The notes under the pieces were generated by a model, which saw only the letters and a program-made list of their open reading frames with translations, was not told the DNA's origin and made no database searches. A stretch of 64,000 bases of DNA. Source: Ferranicluibacter quercicola. GTDB taxonomy: Bacteria > Pseudomonadota > Alphaproteobacteria > Rhizobiales > Rhizobiaceae. The position numbers and the translations under genes were made by a program. The first letter of the stretch is position 1; each line of letters begins with the position of its first letter. Shown here one piece after another: positions 33,080 to 41,850 of this stretch. Location: positions 62,001 through 126,000 of the forward strand of contig NZ_JAJOZR010000001.1 in the NCBI RefSeq assembly GCF_021168455.1, written 5' to 3'.

Positions 33080-34632
33080 TGATGACGCGTTCTTGGCTTG
33101 CGCTCGCCTGCACCTGCCTCATGGCGGGCACCGGCTTTGCCGACGACCGTCGTCCGGCCGGCGATCAGGGCTTGCGGCTGATGACGATCGATCCGATCCA
33201 GACGGGGGGTACACCGTCCGGCCTCGATCTGCGTCTGACGATGATGGACCAGCTGGGTGCCGCATCCCTGCCCATTCGCCGCCCTCCGGCGGCGCGAGAC
33301 ATCGCGAACGCGCCGTCCCTGCTGCTGCGCGAGGGAATCGGCAGCGTATCGGCGGATCTGATGGATGCCGTTTCGGTGGCGATCGAGGAAAGCGATCTCG
33401 TCCGCAGCCTGTCGGCCGAGAAACGGGCTGCGCAGGCCGGCGTCAGCCGGGCCGGTGCGGCGTTTCTGCCGACCGTTTCCGGCAATGCCTGGATCGGCGA
33501 CGACCGGGACTCGTCCCTTTCCTTCAGCGATGCCGGCATGAATGCCGGCATCTCCATCGCCCTGCCGCTGCTCGATGGCGGGCAACGCCTGTACACGAAG
33601 CGCAGTGCGGAGAGCCGGGCGCTGGCGGCGGCTGCCGAATTGCGCAGCGTCACGGAGAGCGTGGCGCTCGAAACCATCAATGCCGCGATCGACCTGAACC
33701 TCGCGACCCGGCAGGCCAAGGTGCTGGAAGACACTCTGCGAGATCTCGGCACCTTGCGGAAGGCCGTACGCGGTCGCGTCGAGGCCGGGCACGCCAGCGA
33801 AGGCGATGTCGCGGAACTGGAAGCGGAACTGAGCGACGTCGCCCGCACCCTGGTGGTCGCCGGCAGTTCGGCTGCGAAATCGCGGGCGATCCTCTCTTCC
33901 CAGCTGCGGCAGACTGCACCCGGCGGGTTCAAGCTTCCCGATCTCGAAGCCGTGCCGCGCCGGGGTCTGGATGCGCTGGTGGATCTGACGCATTCGCGCA
34001 ATTCCGGGCTCGAAGCCAACTGGCACCGCTTCGATGCCGCGGAAAACGGGCGCAAGGTGGCCAAGGGCCGCTACCTCCCGCGTCTCGACCTGAAGACGGA
34101 CTACAGGACCTCACGCACGACCCGCACCAGCCGCAACGCGGACGGCTGGAGCGTCGGGCTGCAGCTGACCGTGCCCCTGGTCGATCTCACGACCACGGCC
34201 GATGTGCGCGAGGCCGACGAGCTTGCCAATGCGGCGATGCATCGTGCGCTTTCGGAAGACCGGAAGGCCGAGACGCAGTTGCGCGTCGACTGGATCGAGG
34301 TCCAGTCCGCGACCCGGCAGGCGGAGCTGTCCCGCCGCAAGATCGCGGCGCTGCGCACGGCCTATGCGGCCAAGGTGGACCAGTACCATGCAGGCCTCAT
34401 CCCCATAGACGACGTTCTGCTCACACGACGCCAGCTGACGATGGCGACCAGCGAGGAGCTGGAAGCCGTCGTCAGCCGCTTCGCTGCCATCACACGCCTC
34501 GCCGCAGCCTCCGGGTTGCTTGCCGAGATCGTCGGCGCGGGAGGCGGCAGGGGCGTCCACGAACGCGGCACGGGGAACCCCGGCGCGGGCGAACGGCCTC
34601 TATCGCTCCCGGGCGTGGTCGTCGCCCGGTAG
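33079..34632 (+). CDS. Outer-membrane channel of the type I secretion system (TolC family)
   Basis: This 517-residue protein carries a signal peptide (MMTRSWLALACTCLMAGTGF, cleavage about residue 21) and the repeated helical-hairpin pattern of outer-membrane efflux proteins (AKVLEDTLRDLGTLRKAVRG; ETQLRVDWIEVQSATRQAEL). It would form the trimeric channel through which the cargo leaves. The start overlaps the HlyD stop (ATGA) with GGAG six bases upstream; a longer reading frame starting inside the HlyD gene is rejected. Residues 21-85 before the first hairpin are an unusually long linker. Confidence 0.92.
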   Translation: MMTRSWLALACTCLMAGTGFADDRRPAGDQGLRLMTIDPIQTGGTPSGLDLRLTMMDQLGAASLPIRRPPAARDIANAPSLLLREGIGSVSADLMDAVSVAIEESDLVRSLSAEKRAAQAGVSRAGAAFLPTVSGNAWIGDDRDSSLSFSDAGMNAGISIALPLLDGGQRLYTKRSAESRALAAAAELRSVTESVALETINAAIDLNLATRQAKVLEDTLRDLGTLRKAVRGRVEAGHASEGDVAELEAELSDVARTLVVAGSSAAKSRAILSSQLRQTAPGGFKLPDLEAVPRRGLDALVDLTHSRNSGLEANWHRFDAAENGRKVAKGRYLPRLDLKTDYRTSRTTRTSRNADGWSVGLQLTVPLVDLTTTADVREADELANAAMHRALSEDRKAETQLRVDWIEVQSATRQAELSRRKIAALRTAYAAKVDQYHAGLIPIDDVLLTRRQLTMATSEELEAVVSRFAAITRLAAASGLLAEIVGAGGGRGVHERGTGNPGAGERPLSLPGVVVAR

Positions 34633-34647
34633 CCGGTCGTCTGCCGA

Positions 34648-37600
34648 TCAGTTCGTCAGGTGGTCGATTACCGTCGGATGGGCGGAGTCGTGGAACCAGA
34701 CGGCTTCGACATTGTGCAGGACGTCGTGGCCCTCAAGAGCGCTGGACATGAGGATCGTGCCATCCGCTTCCTTGACGAAGCTGTAGTCGGCGGCATTCCC
34801 GGAAAGACGGAGCACATCGTAGCCCTGTCCGGCGTCGACGGTATCGTTGCCGCCGCGCGGCTCGAGGATGTTGTCGCCGGCATTGCCGAGGATGAAGTCG
34901 TCGCCGTCGGTGCCGTAGAAGGTGGCGGTATCGAGCGTGACCGCTCTCGCCATGCCCGTCTCCACGGCTGAGGCGGCGATGCCCTGGATATGCCCGTCAC
35001 CGGCATTCGCGGCGATCACCGCCACCGGCTCGACGATGGCCTTGGCCGTCTCGAAGGTCGTGTAGGTCACGCCATGCCATGTCACGGCGCGACCGAGCGT
35101 GTTCCAGCTGCCGTCGTCGAGCATCTGCCAGCCCGCCGCCTTGGCAACGGCTGCAAAGGCGGTCTTCTCGGCCGTGCTGGCAAGGACCAGCTCGAGGCTG
35201 TCGGTGCCGGCGCCACCAGCGATGGTGCCCGCGCTGTCGCGGTTGGTGCTGCCGATGCGCAGCTTGTCGTTGCCGGCTCCAAGGTCCACGGCGCCGTCGA
35301 TCTGCCAGTTCCGGCCGATCTCGACCGTTTCCGATCCGGACCCCGCGCCGATAAAGGCGCCCTTGAGCGTGAGATCGTCGCCGATCCGGACTGTGGTCGT
35401 GTTGTTGGTGCCCTGCAGCGACAGGGCGCCGTCGATGGTGACGTTGTTTCCGAGCGTCACGGTCTTCGTGGCATTGTTGCCGTTGGCGTAGAGAACGCCG
35501 CCGATCGAGGACCCGCTGCCGATTGTGACGTCGATCTCCATAGCGTCGGCGGACGTGCCGCTGCCGTCGATCACCACGGCATAGTCGGTGGTGACCTTCT
35601 CGCCCAGCGTCAAGGTCTGCGATGCCTTCGCGCCGCCGCCGTTCATCAGCACGTAGCTGATCTTTGAGCCGTCGCCGATGGTCACCGCGTTTGCAGCACC
35701 GGCATTGCTCATCAGGATATCGCCGCCGTTGAGGTTCGCATTCCTGCCGAGCGTCAGGTTGGAGGCGCCCGAACTGCCGTCGAAGTTCAGCGTGCCGGCC
35801 TTCAAGAGGAAATTGTCGCCGGCCGTCAGGCTGTTGGCGCCGCCGGCGAAATAGGTGCCGTTCTGCAGGGTGACGTCCGATGTGAGGATGAAGGCATCCG
35901 CGCCGGCTGTTGCCTGCAGGCTGTCGATGGCCGTCTTCACGGGCGCCGCCGAGGTGCCGGCGACGATGGTGGTCTTCACGGCTTCGAAGCTCGTATAGGT
36001 GTTGCCCTGCCAGCTCAGGGCGCGGCCCTGTGGATCCCAGCTGCCGTCCGTCTTGCGAACCCAGTTCGCCGCCGAGGCCGCGCTTTCGAACGAGGCGCGC
36101 AGGTCGGCCGTCATGACGATGTCGAGGCTGTCATTGCCGGCACCGCCGGAGATGGTGCCTGCGCCGTCGCGGGTCGTGGTGCCGATCCGCAGCGTGTCGT
36201 TGCCGGCCCCCAGATCGACCTGGCCGTCGATCTGCCAGTTGCGGCCGATCTCGACCGTTTCGGTACCGGAGCCCGCACCGGTGAAGGCGCCCTTGAGCGT
36301 GAGATCGTCGCCGATCTTCACCGTCGTCGTGTTGTTCGCACCCTGGAGGGAGAGCGCGCCGGCGATCGTGACCGCGTCGCCGAGCGTGACCGTCTTCGTG
36401 GCGTTGTTGCCGTTCGCGGTCAGAGCGCCGCCGACCACGGAGCCGGTGCCGATCCTGACATCGAGTTCCATCGCGTCCGCCGTCGTACCGCTGCCGTTGA
36501 GGACGATCGCGTAATCCGTCGTCACCTTCTGCCCGAGCGTCAGCGTCTGCGACGCATTGGCCCCGCCGCCGTTCATCAGCACGTAGCTGATCTTCGATCC
36601 GTCGCCGACGGTTACCGCGTTTGCAGCGCCGGCATTGCTCATCAGAATGTCGCCGCCGTTCAGATCGGCGTTCTTTCCGAGGGCCAGCTTTGCCGCACCC
36701 GTGCTCGCATCGAAATTGAGCGCGCCGGCCTTGAGCACGAAATTGTCGCCGGCCGTCAGGCTGTTGGCACCCGCGCCGAAGCCGCCGCCCTGGGTGAGGG
36801 TGGTGTTGTCGCCGAACACGATGGCGTCAGTGCCGGCCCCGGCCTTGAGGGCGGAGACGATCGTCGGGCCGGCGTCCGCGTCGGCGGCACCGGTGATCGT
36901 CACGACCGCCGTCTGGGTCGTCCGGCCGCCATGACCGTCATCGATGGCGATGTCGTAGGACTGGGTGAGAACCTCTCCCGCCTTGAGCGTGTCGAGGGCG
37001 CTGTCCTCCGCGGTAAAGGTCCAGCCGATCCTGCCGTTTTCTCCCGGAATGAGGCTGAAGGTACCGAGATAGCCGGCGCCCTTCGCCGCAAACGTCGCGG
37101 TATGGCTGTCGCTGAGGTCCGCGTCGGAATAGCGGACCGATCCCGCCGTCGTCAGGCTCGTCCTGTTCTCCCCGGCCGAGCCGTCCGCCAGTTCCGTGAC
37201 GCCGCCGGCAAGGATGGAGGCGCTTGTGAGAATGACCGGTGCGTCGTTGGTTCCCGTGATCGTAACGCTGATCGGCTGCGTCGCCTTTCCGCCGCGCCCG
37301 TCATCGACGGTAAGGTCGTAGATCTGGACGCGCGTCTCGCCGGCGGCAAGCATGTCGACGGCGCTCGGGGCAACGGAGAACGTCCAGCCCACCTGGCTGC
37401 CCGACGCCGTTCCGAGAACGAGCGCACCCAGATAGTCCGCGCCGCGCGCGGCGACCGTGATGGTGGGCACGCTGCCGGCCGCGTCGGCATCAAAGAAGGT
37501 GAGGGCGCCGCTGGCGTTCAGAACGGAGCTTTCCTGGCCTGCCGGCTCGGCCACGACCCCGGCGAGCGTCGAGTGCGCGACGTCGATGACCGGCGCGACA

Positions 37601-40600
37601 TTGACCCTGAAGTCGTCGTGCGCGCCGCGAATGGTGACGGAGACGGTCTCCGTCGCCTTGCCGCCATGGCCGTCGTCCACAGTCACCTGATAGGACTGGG
37701 TCAGCACCTCGCCGGCTTCGAGCCTGTCGAGCGCGGCATCTCCGACCTGGAATGTCCAGCCGAGCTTGCCGCCGGACACGGTGCCGAGGCTGAATGTCCC
37801 GAGATAATTCGCGCCGCCGGCGATGTAGCTCGTCGCATGCTTGTCGGTGATATCGGCATCGGCGATGCTGATCACTCCGGTTGCCGTATGGGTTGCCTGG
37901 TTCTCCTGCGGAGCACCGTCGGCAAGCTCGGTGACCGTGCCCGACAGCGTGGATGTCGCCGCCGTGATGACAGGCGCGTCGTTGGCCCCGGTGATCGTGA
38001 CGGTGATGGTCTCGGTCGTGCTCGCGCCCTTGCTGTCCGTGATCCGGACGTCATAGAGCTGCGTGCGTACCTGTCCTTCGGCAAGCCAGTCGAGCGCACC
38101 GCTGCTGACGGAATAGACCCAGGGCAGCAGGCCGAACTGTGCGGAGGTCGGCTGCTTGTACTCCACGGTCCCGAGATAGCCGCCGTCGCGCGGCGTGATC
38201 GTCACGCTGTGCGTGTCGCCGAGGTTCTTGTCGCTGAACTCGATCGTGCCGTTGGCCTTCAGGCTCGTGCTGTTCTCGCCGATCCGTCCATCGGCAAGCT
38301 CGCCGACGGCGCCGGTCTTCGTCGTGCCGGAGGCCACCACCTCCGGCGCGTCGTTGCGACCCGCGACCTTCAGTTCGGCGCTTTCGAAATTGGTAAACGT
38401 CATGCCGCGCCAGGTGAGGTTGCCGCGGGGCGTCCAGACATCGCCGCCCAGCGCGACCCAGCCTGCTGCCCTCGCCGCTGCTTCGAAGCTGGCGAGATCG
38501 CCCGCGTCGATGCTGAGGGAGAGCGCGTCCCTGCCGGCACCGCCGTCAAACGTCGTCGGCGTCGTGTCGACGGTGGAGAGGCCGAGGCTCAGCCGGTCAT
38601 CGCCACCGCCCAGGCTGACGCGGCCATCGATGTTCCAGTTCTTGCCGAGCGTGATCGTATCGACGCCGGTGGCGCTGCCGGTCAGTCCGCCACGCAGGGT
38701 GAAGGTGTCGCCGGCCGTGAGGGTGTTGATGTTCTGCACGCCGTTCAGCGTCATCGCGCCGCCCACGGTCACGCCGGATCCGAAGTCGAAGGTCTTGGTG
38801 GAATAGGCGCCGTCGGCATCGATGCCGCCACCGATGCTGACGCCGTCGCCGAGCTTGATCTTCATCGTAGCGAAGTTTGCAGCCGTGCCGGCACCATCCA
38901 TGTCGATGGCGGCGTCCGATTTCGACCGGTCGCCGATCGTCACCGTGTTGACGGTGCCGGCACCCGAGCCATCGGCCCGGATGAGGCTGAAGGTCGTTTC
39001 GTCGCCGAGGACGACCGTGTTCTTGATGCCGCCCTTGCCCATGAGAATGTCGCCGCCATTCAGGCGGGCACCCATGCCGGTGGAAAGAGAGGCGGAATGC
39101 AGGCTGTTGCCGAAGTCGAGATTACCGGCCTTCAACTCGAAGAAGGTGCCGGCTTCCAGCCGGTTCGAGCCGCCGCCGAAGTCGCCGCCGGTCATCAGTC
39201 GAACATTGTCACCGAAGACGACGGTGTCGTCGGCCTTCGTGGTTGCAAGGCGGGAGACGACGGTGACCTGGCTGTCCGTCGGGAAGCCCGGATCGTCCGA
39301 GCCGCGCAGCGTGACGGAGATCGTCTGCACGGTGATGCCGCCATGGCCGTCGTCGATGGCGACGTCATAGGTCTGCACGACCTCCTGGCTCTCCGACAGC
39401 GTGTCGAGGGCCACGTCGTTGACCTTGTAGGTCCAGGTGATCGAGCCGGTCTTCACGCCGACGCCGGTCGTCGGGTTGCCGATCGTCAGCTGGCCGAGAT
39501 AGTCGGCGCCCTTCGGCGTGATGCGTGCGGTGTGGGCTTCCGCGTCCGCATCGGCAAAGGCGATGATGCCGCTCGTGGTCAGTTCGGTCTTGTTCTCGCC
39601 CGGCGTGCCGTTCTTCAGTTCGGTGACATCTCCGGCCAGCGTCGAGTATTTCGTGAATACCTTCGGCGCGTCGTTGCCGGCCGTATCGTCCACATCCGGC
39701 ACGAGCAGGCCGCAAAGGCAGACGGCCTCGCCGGTCGTGGCGCAGGGGCTGCTCGGTGCGGACGGATCGAGATCGGCGAAATTGCCGTAATTGGCGATCT
39801 TCAGGTCGCGGATCAGGCCGACGAAATGCGCGTCGCCGGAGACGCTGGATTCGCCGATGAGGTAATGCGCACGATCGACGTCGGCGGGCACGACGCCCTG
39901 GCCCTCTTTCAGAACCTCGGAATTCTTGATGATGCGCATCACGCCGTTCGGATCGACGCCGACGCGCCATGTCGCGGTCTCGCCTTCCACGATCGCGTTG
40001 GTCGCGACGATCCGGTAGGTTTCTCCGCTCTGCTTGATCACGAACTCGATGTCATGGGTCTCACCGACCTGACCGAGCCAGATATTCTGCGCATCCGGGC
40101 CGTTGCCGAGGTCGAAGATCTTCTGGTTCCTGCCGCCCGCCAGATCGTCGAAGCGTGCGCTCACGGCCAGCGCGAAGGCGCCGTCGATCTGCTCGTTGTC
40201 GATGGCATAGATGGTCGCGCCACCCCCCTGGAGATTGTCGGTCTGCTTGAGATCGACCATGTCGACGCCGACCATCTTGGCGACGGACGGCACGCCGTTT
40301 TTGTCCACGACGAACATCATCCAGGCGCCGGGAATGGCGACATTGGCCTTCGGGATGGTGATCTCGACCGTGTTGCCGTCGATGATCTTGTGGTCGAGCT
40401 CCACGAACCGCACGTCGGCATTGCGCGCATGGGTGTTGGCGCCGGACTTGATGAAGGTGATCTTGCCGATGTCGGAGGTGTCGTCCACGGTGATGCGGAT
40501 GACGCTGTCCGTATCGATATTGGTCGGCGCGGACACGATCGAGGGGCGATCGGAGGTCGGATTGCCGTTGGCGTCGAAGAGATAGGACGGGTTGAGGATC

Positions 40601-41757
40601 TGGAAGTTCGCGTTCTCTTCCGGCCCCGGCGAGCCGCTGCCGCCGGAATAGATCGTGCCGTCGGGGAGGAGAAGTGCGCTCGAATGGTACATCCGGGCGA
40701 GATCCTGCTTCTCGGAATAGGTGACCGCCCCCGTTGCGGGATCCCAGAACAGGACGGAGTGCTGCGCCGTCCCGATATTATCGGCCAGGAGGCCGGCGCT
40801 GGAGGCGCCGCCAACCATGGCGACCTTGCCGTCGGGCATCATGATGAAGGTGCCGTTGGTGCGGGCGACCAGGCCGCCGCCATTCTCGTCCGCGATCGAG
40901 AAGGCGAGTTCCCACTTGATCGTCGGTTGCGACAGATCGGCCTTCCAGACCTGACCGGTGCTCGAGGCGACGATGACCTTGTCGGTCTCGTACATCATGG
41001 AGCCGGTGAGGTTGCGGGTGTCGAAGGGCAGCTTGCCGATCTTCTGCACAGAGCCTTCGCCGTGTACGTCCATGCGGTAGACGTCATGGCCGGCATTGCT
41101 GGTGCCGCCGGCCTCGATGATGATCACCGACCCATCCGTGACCTGCCAGGCATGCGGATAGTAATAGGTGCCGGTCAGCGTGCCCTCGCCATCCTTCATG
41201 TCGCCCATATAGGTGCCGGACAGCTGGCGCATGCCCGTTTCGCTGTTGTAGATCTCGGCGAAGGTCGAGCCGTTGGAGTTCTCGTCGCGCCCGCCGACCA
41301 TCAGGATTTCGCCGTTGCTCAGCGTGACCGTGGTTCCGTACCAGCGGGCCTGGTGCAGGGCGAAGCTCGAATCCTCCTGCGAGATGTTGCGGATCGACTG
41401 AGTGGTGTAGTCGAACACCACGACATCGTGCCGGCCGGTCCAGGTGCCGCCGGCTTCGCCCGTATTGTGGTTATCGCCACCCATGATGATGACGTTGCCC
41501 GTGGTCGGGTCGATCGACATCTGCGAGCAGAAAATGTTGGTGCCGGTGGTGTTGGGCAGGACCTTGAGCACGCCCGTGACCGGATCGTAGATGGAATAGA
41601 CGAACCGCGCGTCGTAATCTCCGGCCACGCCATCCGTGCCGAAGGCGAGGACCTTGCCGTCGGGAAGGACGATGGAATGCAGCGGAATGAGGGCGTCCTT
41701 GATGACGGCACCCCATTCGCCGTTGCCATTCATGTCCTTGGAGGTCGGGTTGGCCAT
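34648..41757 (-). CDS. Giant type I secreted copper radical oxidase with VCBS and RTX-like repeats
   Basis: This 2369-residue protein has no N-terminal signal peptide. Residues 1-505 form a kelch-type galactose/glyoxal oxidase domain (AA5) plus its C-terminal Ig-like domain. The copper radical site is complete by position and context: Cys77 (NIFCSQMS), Tyr140 (ARWYGTTV), Tyr357-His358 (ARMYHSSALLLPDG) and His443 (NTHARNAD). Residues 511-660 look LamG-like; 697-820 and 1136-1623 are five VCBS-type repeats (NDAPV, VDDGHGG, TITG); 832-1132, 1632-1932 and 1942-2242 are three copies of a 300-residue repeat. Residues 2276-2320 carry RTX-like GTDGDDFILGNAGDN and GGNDTVDAGQG, then a C-terminal secretion tail. 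GGAG precedes the ATG. Next door is a type I exporter, its probable route out. Natural substrate unknown. Confidence 0.93.
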   Translation of the reverse strand: MANPTSKDMNGNGEWGAVIKDALIPLHSIVLPDGKVLAFGTDGVAGDYDARFVYSIYDPVTGVLKVLPNTTGTNIFCSQMSIDPTTGNVIIMGGDNHNTGEAGGTWTGRHDVVVFDYTTQSIRNISQEDSSFALHQARWYGTTVTLSNGEILMVGGRDENSNGSTFAEIYNSETGMRQLSGTYMGDMKDGEGTLTGTYYYPHAWQVTDGSVIIIEAGGTSNAGHDVYRMDVHGEGSVQKIGKLPFDTRNLTGSMMYETDKVIVASSTGQVWKADLSQPTIKWELAFSIADENGGGLVARTNGTFIMMPDGKVAMVGGASSAGLLADNIGTAQHSVLFWDPATGAVTYSEKQDLARMYHSSALLLPDGTIYSGGSGSPGPEENANFQILNPSYLFDANGNPTSDRPSIVSAPTNIDTDSVIRITVDDTSDIGKITFIKSGANTHARNADVRFVELDHKIIDGNTVEITIPKANVAIPGAWMMFVVDKNGVPSVAKMVGVDMVDLKQTDNLQGGGATIYAIDNEQIDGAFALAVSARFDDLAGGRNQKIFDLGNGPDAQNIWLGQVGETHDIEFVIKQSGETYRIVATNAIVEGETATWRVGVDPNGVMRIIKNSEVLKEGQGVVPADVDRAHYLIGESSVSGDAHFVGLIRDLKIANYGNFADLDPSAPSSPCATTGEAVCLCGLLVPDVDDTAGNDAPKVFTKYSTLAGDVTELKNGTPGENKTELTTSGIIAFADADAEAHTARITPKGADYLGQLTIGNPTTGVGVKTGSITWTYKVNDVALDTLSESQEVVQTYDVAIDDGHGGITVQTISVTLRGSDDPGFPTDSQVTVVSRLATTKADDTVVFGDNVRLMTGGDFGGGSNRLEAGTFFELKAGNLDFGNSLHSASLSTGMGARLNGGDILMGKGGIKNTVVLGDETTFSLIRADGSGAGTVNTVTIGDRSKSDAAIDMDGAGTAANFATMKIKLGDGVSIGGGIDADGAYSTKTFDFGSGVTVGGAMTLNGVQNINTLTAGDTFTLRGGLTGSATGVDTITLGKNWNIDGRVSLGGGDDRLSLGLSTVDTTPTTFDGGAGRDALSLSIDAGDLASFEAAARAAGWVALGGDVWTPRGNLTWRGMTFTNFESAELKVAGRNDAPEVVASGTTKTGAVGELADGRIGENSTSLKANGTIEFSDKNLGDTHSVTITPRDGGYLGTVEYKQPTSAQFGLLPWVYSVSSGALDWLAEGQVRTQLYDVRITDSKGASTTETITVTITGANDAPVITAATSTLSGTVTELADGAPQENQATHTATGVISIADADITDKHATSYIAGGANYLGTFSLGTVSGGKLGWTFQVGDAALDRLEAGEVLTQSYQVTVDDGHGGKATETVSVTIRGAHDDFRVNVAPVIDVAHSTLAGVVAEPAGQESSVLNASGALTFFDADAAGSVPTITVAARGADYLGALVLGTASGSQVGWTFSVAPSAVDMLAAGETRVQIYDLTVDDGRGGKATQPISVTITGTNDAPVILTSASILAGGVTELADGSAGENRTSLTTAGSVRYSDADLSDSHTATFAAKGAGYLGTFSLIPGENGRIGWTFTAEDSALDTLKAGEVLTQSYDIAIDDGHGGRTTQTAVVTITGAADADAGPTIVSALKAGAGTDAIVFGDNTTLTQGGGFGAGANSLTAGDNFVLKAGALNFDASTGAAKLALGKNADLNGGDILMSNAGAANAVTVGDGSKISYVLMNGGGANASQTLTLGQKVTTDYAIVLNGSGTTADAMELDVRIGTGSVVGGALTANGNNATKTVTLGDAVTIAGALSLQGANNTTTVKIGDDLTLKGAFTGAGSGTETVEIGRNWQIDGQVDLGAGNDTLRIGTTTRDGAGTISGGAGNDSLDIVMTADLRASFESAASAANWVRKTDGSWDPQGRALSWQGNTYTSFEAVKTTIVAGTSAAPVKTAIDSLQATAGADAFILTSDVTLQNGTYFAGGANSLTAGDNFLLKAGTLNFDGSSGASNLTLGRNANLNGGDILMSNAGAANAVTIGDGSKISYVLMNGGGAKASQTLTLGEKVTTDYAVVIDGSGTSADAMEIDVTIGSGSSIGGVLYANGNNATKTVTLGNNVTIDGALSLQGTNNTTTVRIGDDLTLKGAFIGAGSGSETVEIGRNWQIDGAVDLGAGNDKLRIGSTNRDSAGTIAGGAGTDSLELVLASTAEKTAFAAVAKAAGWQMLDDGSWNTLGRAVTWHGVTYTTFETAKAIVEPVAVIAANAGDGHIQGIAASAVETGMARAVTLDTATFYGTDGDDFILGNAGDNILEPRGGNDTVDAGQGYDVLRLSGNAADYSFVKEADGTILMSSALEGHDVLHNVEAVWFHDSAHPTVIDHLTN
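34798..34932 (-). repeat. RTX-like glycine-aspartate repeats and secretion signal region
   Basis: Residues 2276-2320 of the giant protein contain FYGTDGDDFILGNAGDN and RGGNDTVDAGQGYDVL, resembling the calcium-binding nonapeptide repeats that precede type I secretion signals. There are only two or three degenerate units, far fewer than in classic RTX toxins. The last 50 residues to the stop would hold the secretion signal. Confidence 0.75.
35032..35934 (-). repeat. Copy 3 of the 300-residue repeat
   Basis: Residues 1942-2242 of the giant protein. It aligns without gaps to copy 2 at an offset of exactly 310 residues across most of its length. Shared landmarks are FLLKAGTLNFD, LNGGDILMSNAGAANAV, IGDDLTLKGAF and VEIGRNWQIDG. 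It ends in a tail with GRAVTWHGVTYTTFETAKA. Confidence 0.85.
35962..36864 (-). repeat. Copy 2 of the 300-residue repeat
   Basis: Residues 1632-1932 of the giant protein, nearly identical to copy 3 and clearly related to copy 1 at an offset of 800 residues. Short strands of the form T-V-x-I-G-D recur inside it about every 20-25 residues, suggesting a stacked beta-structure. I do not recognise the fold as a named family. Confidence 0.85.
36889..38352 (-). repeat. Array of four VCBS-type repeats
   Basis: Residues 1136-1623 of the giant protein hold four about 120-residue units. Each opens with NDAPVI or a variant and has an ELADG-x-x-x-EN segment and DADxxDxH; each closes with YDVxxDDGHGG and TVTITG. 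The third (residues 1388-1502) is shortened and lacks the ELADG segment. VCBS-type units are common in long adhesin-like, type I secreted proteins. Confidence 0.85.
38362..39264 (-). repeat. Copy 1 of the 300-residue repeat
   Basis: Residues 832-1132 of the giant protein. It is more divergent than copies 2 and 3 but keeps VFGDNVRLMTGGDFGGGSN, LNGGDILMGKGG, LGKNWNIDGRVSLGGGDDRL and the W-rich end (LTWRGMTFTNFESAELK). It is separated from the other two by four VCBS units, so the protein has an interleaved rather than simple tandem layout. Confidence 0.8.
39298..39669 (-). repeat. First VCBS-type repeat
   Basis: Residues 697-820 of the giant protein: KVFTKYSTLAGDVTELKNG, then FADADAEAHTARITPKGADY, AIDDGHGG and QTISVTLRG. 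It follows the LamG-like domain and a short Cys-bearing linker (Cys672, Cys680, Cys682). Confidence 0.8.
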
Positions 41758-41850
41758 TGGTCATACTCCATGTGATGAACAGACTGCCAAGGCGTTCAGC
41801 CTGCAGTGTCCCGAAACGGTCAAAGATGAAAATGCGGTCGAAAGCCTGCG

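Noticed and set aside
35032..36864. Repeated DNA that could be mistaken for a CRISPR array or mobile repeat
   Set aside because: The repeats are about 930 bases apart, stay in the giant gene frame and encode a protein domain. There are no short repeats with unique spacers.
36931..41775. A 1614-codon open frame on the plus strand opposite the giant gene
   Set aside because: It is the GC-rich antisense shadow of the giant gene. Its translation is rich in Arg, Asp, Gly and Ala without domains, and the minus-strand gene has clear AA5 and VCBS motifs.
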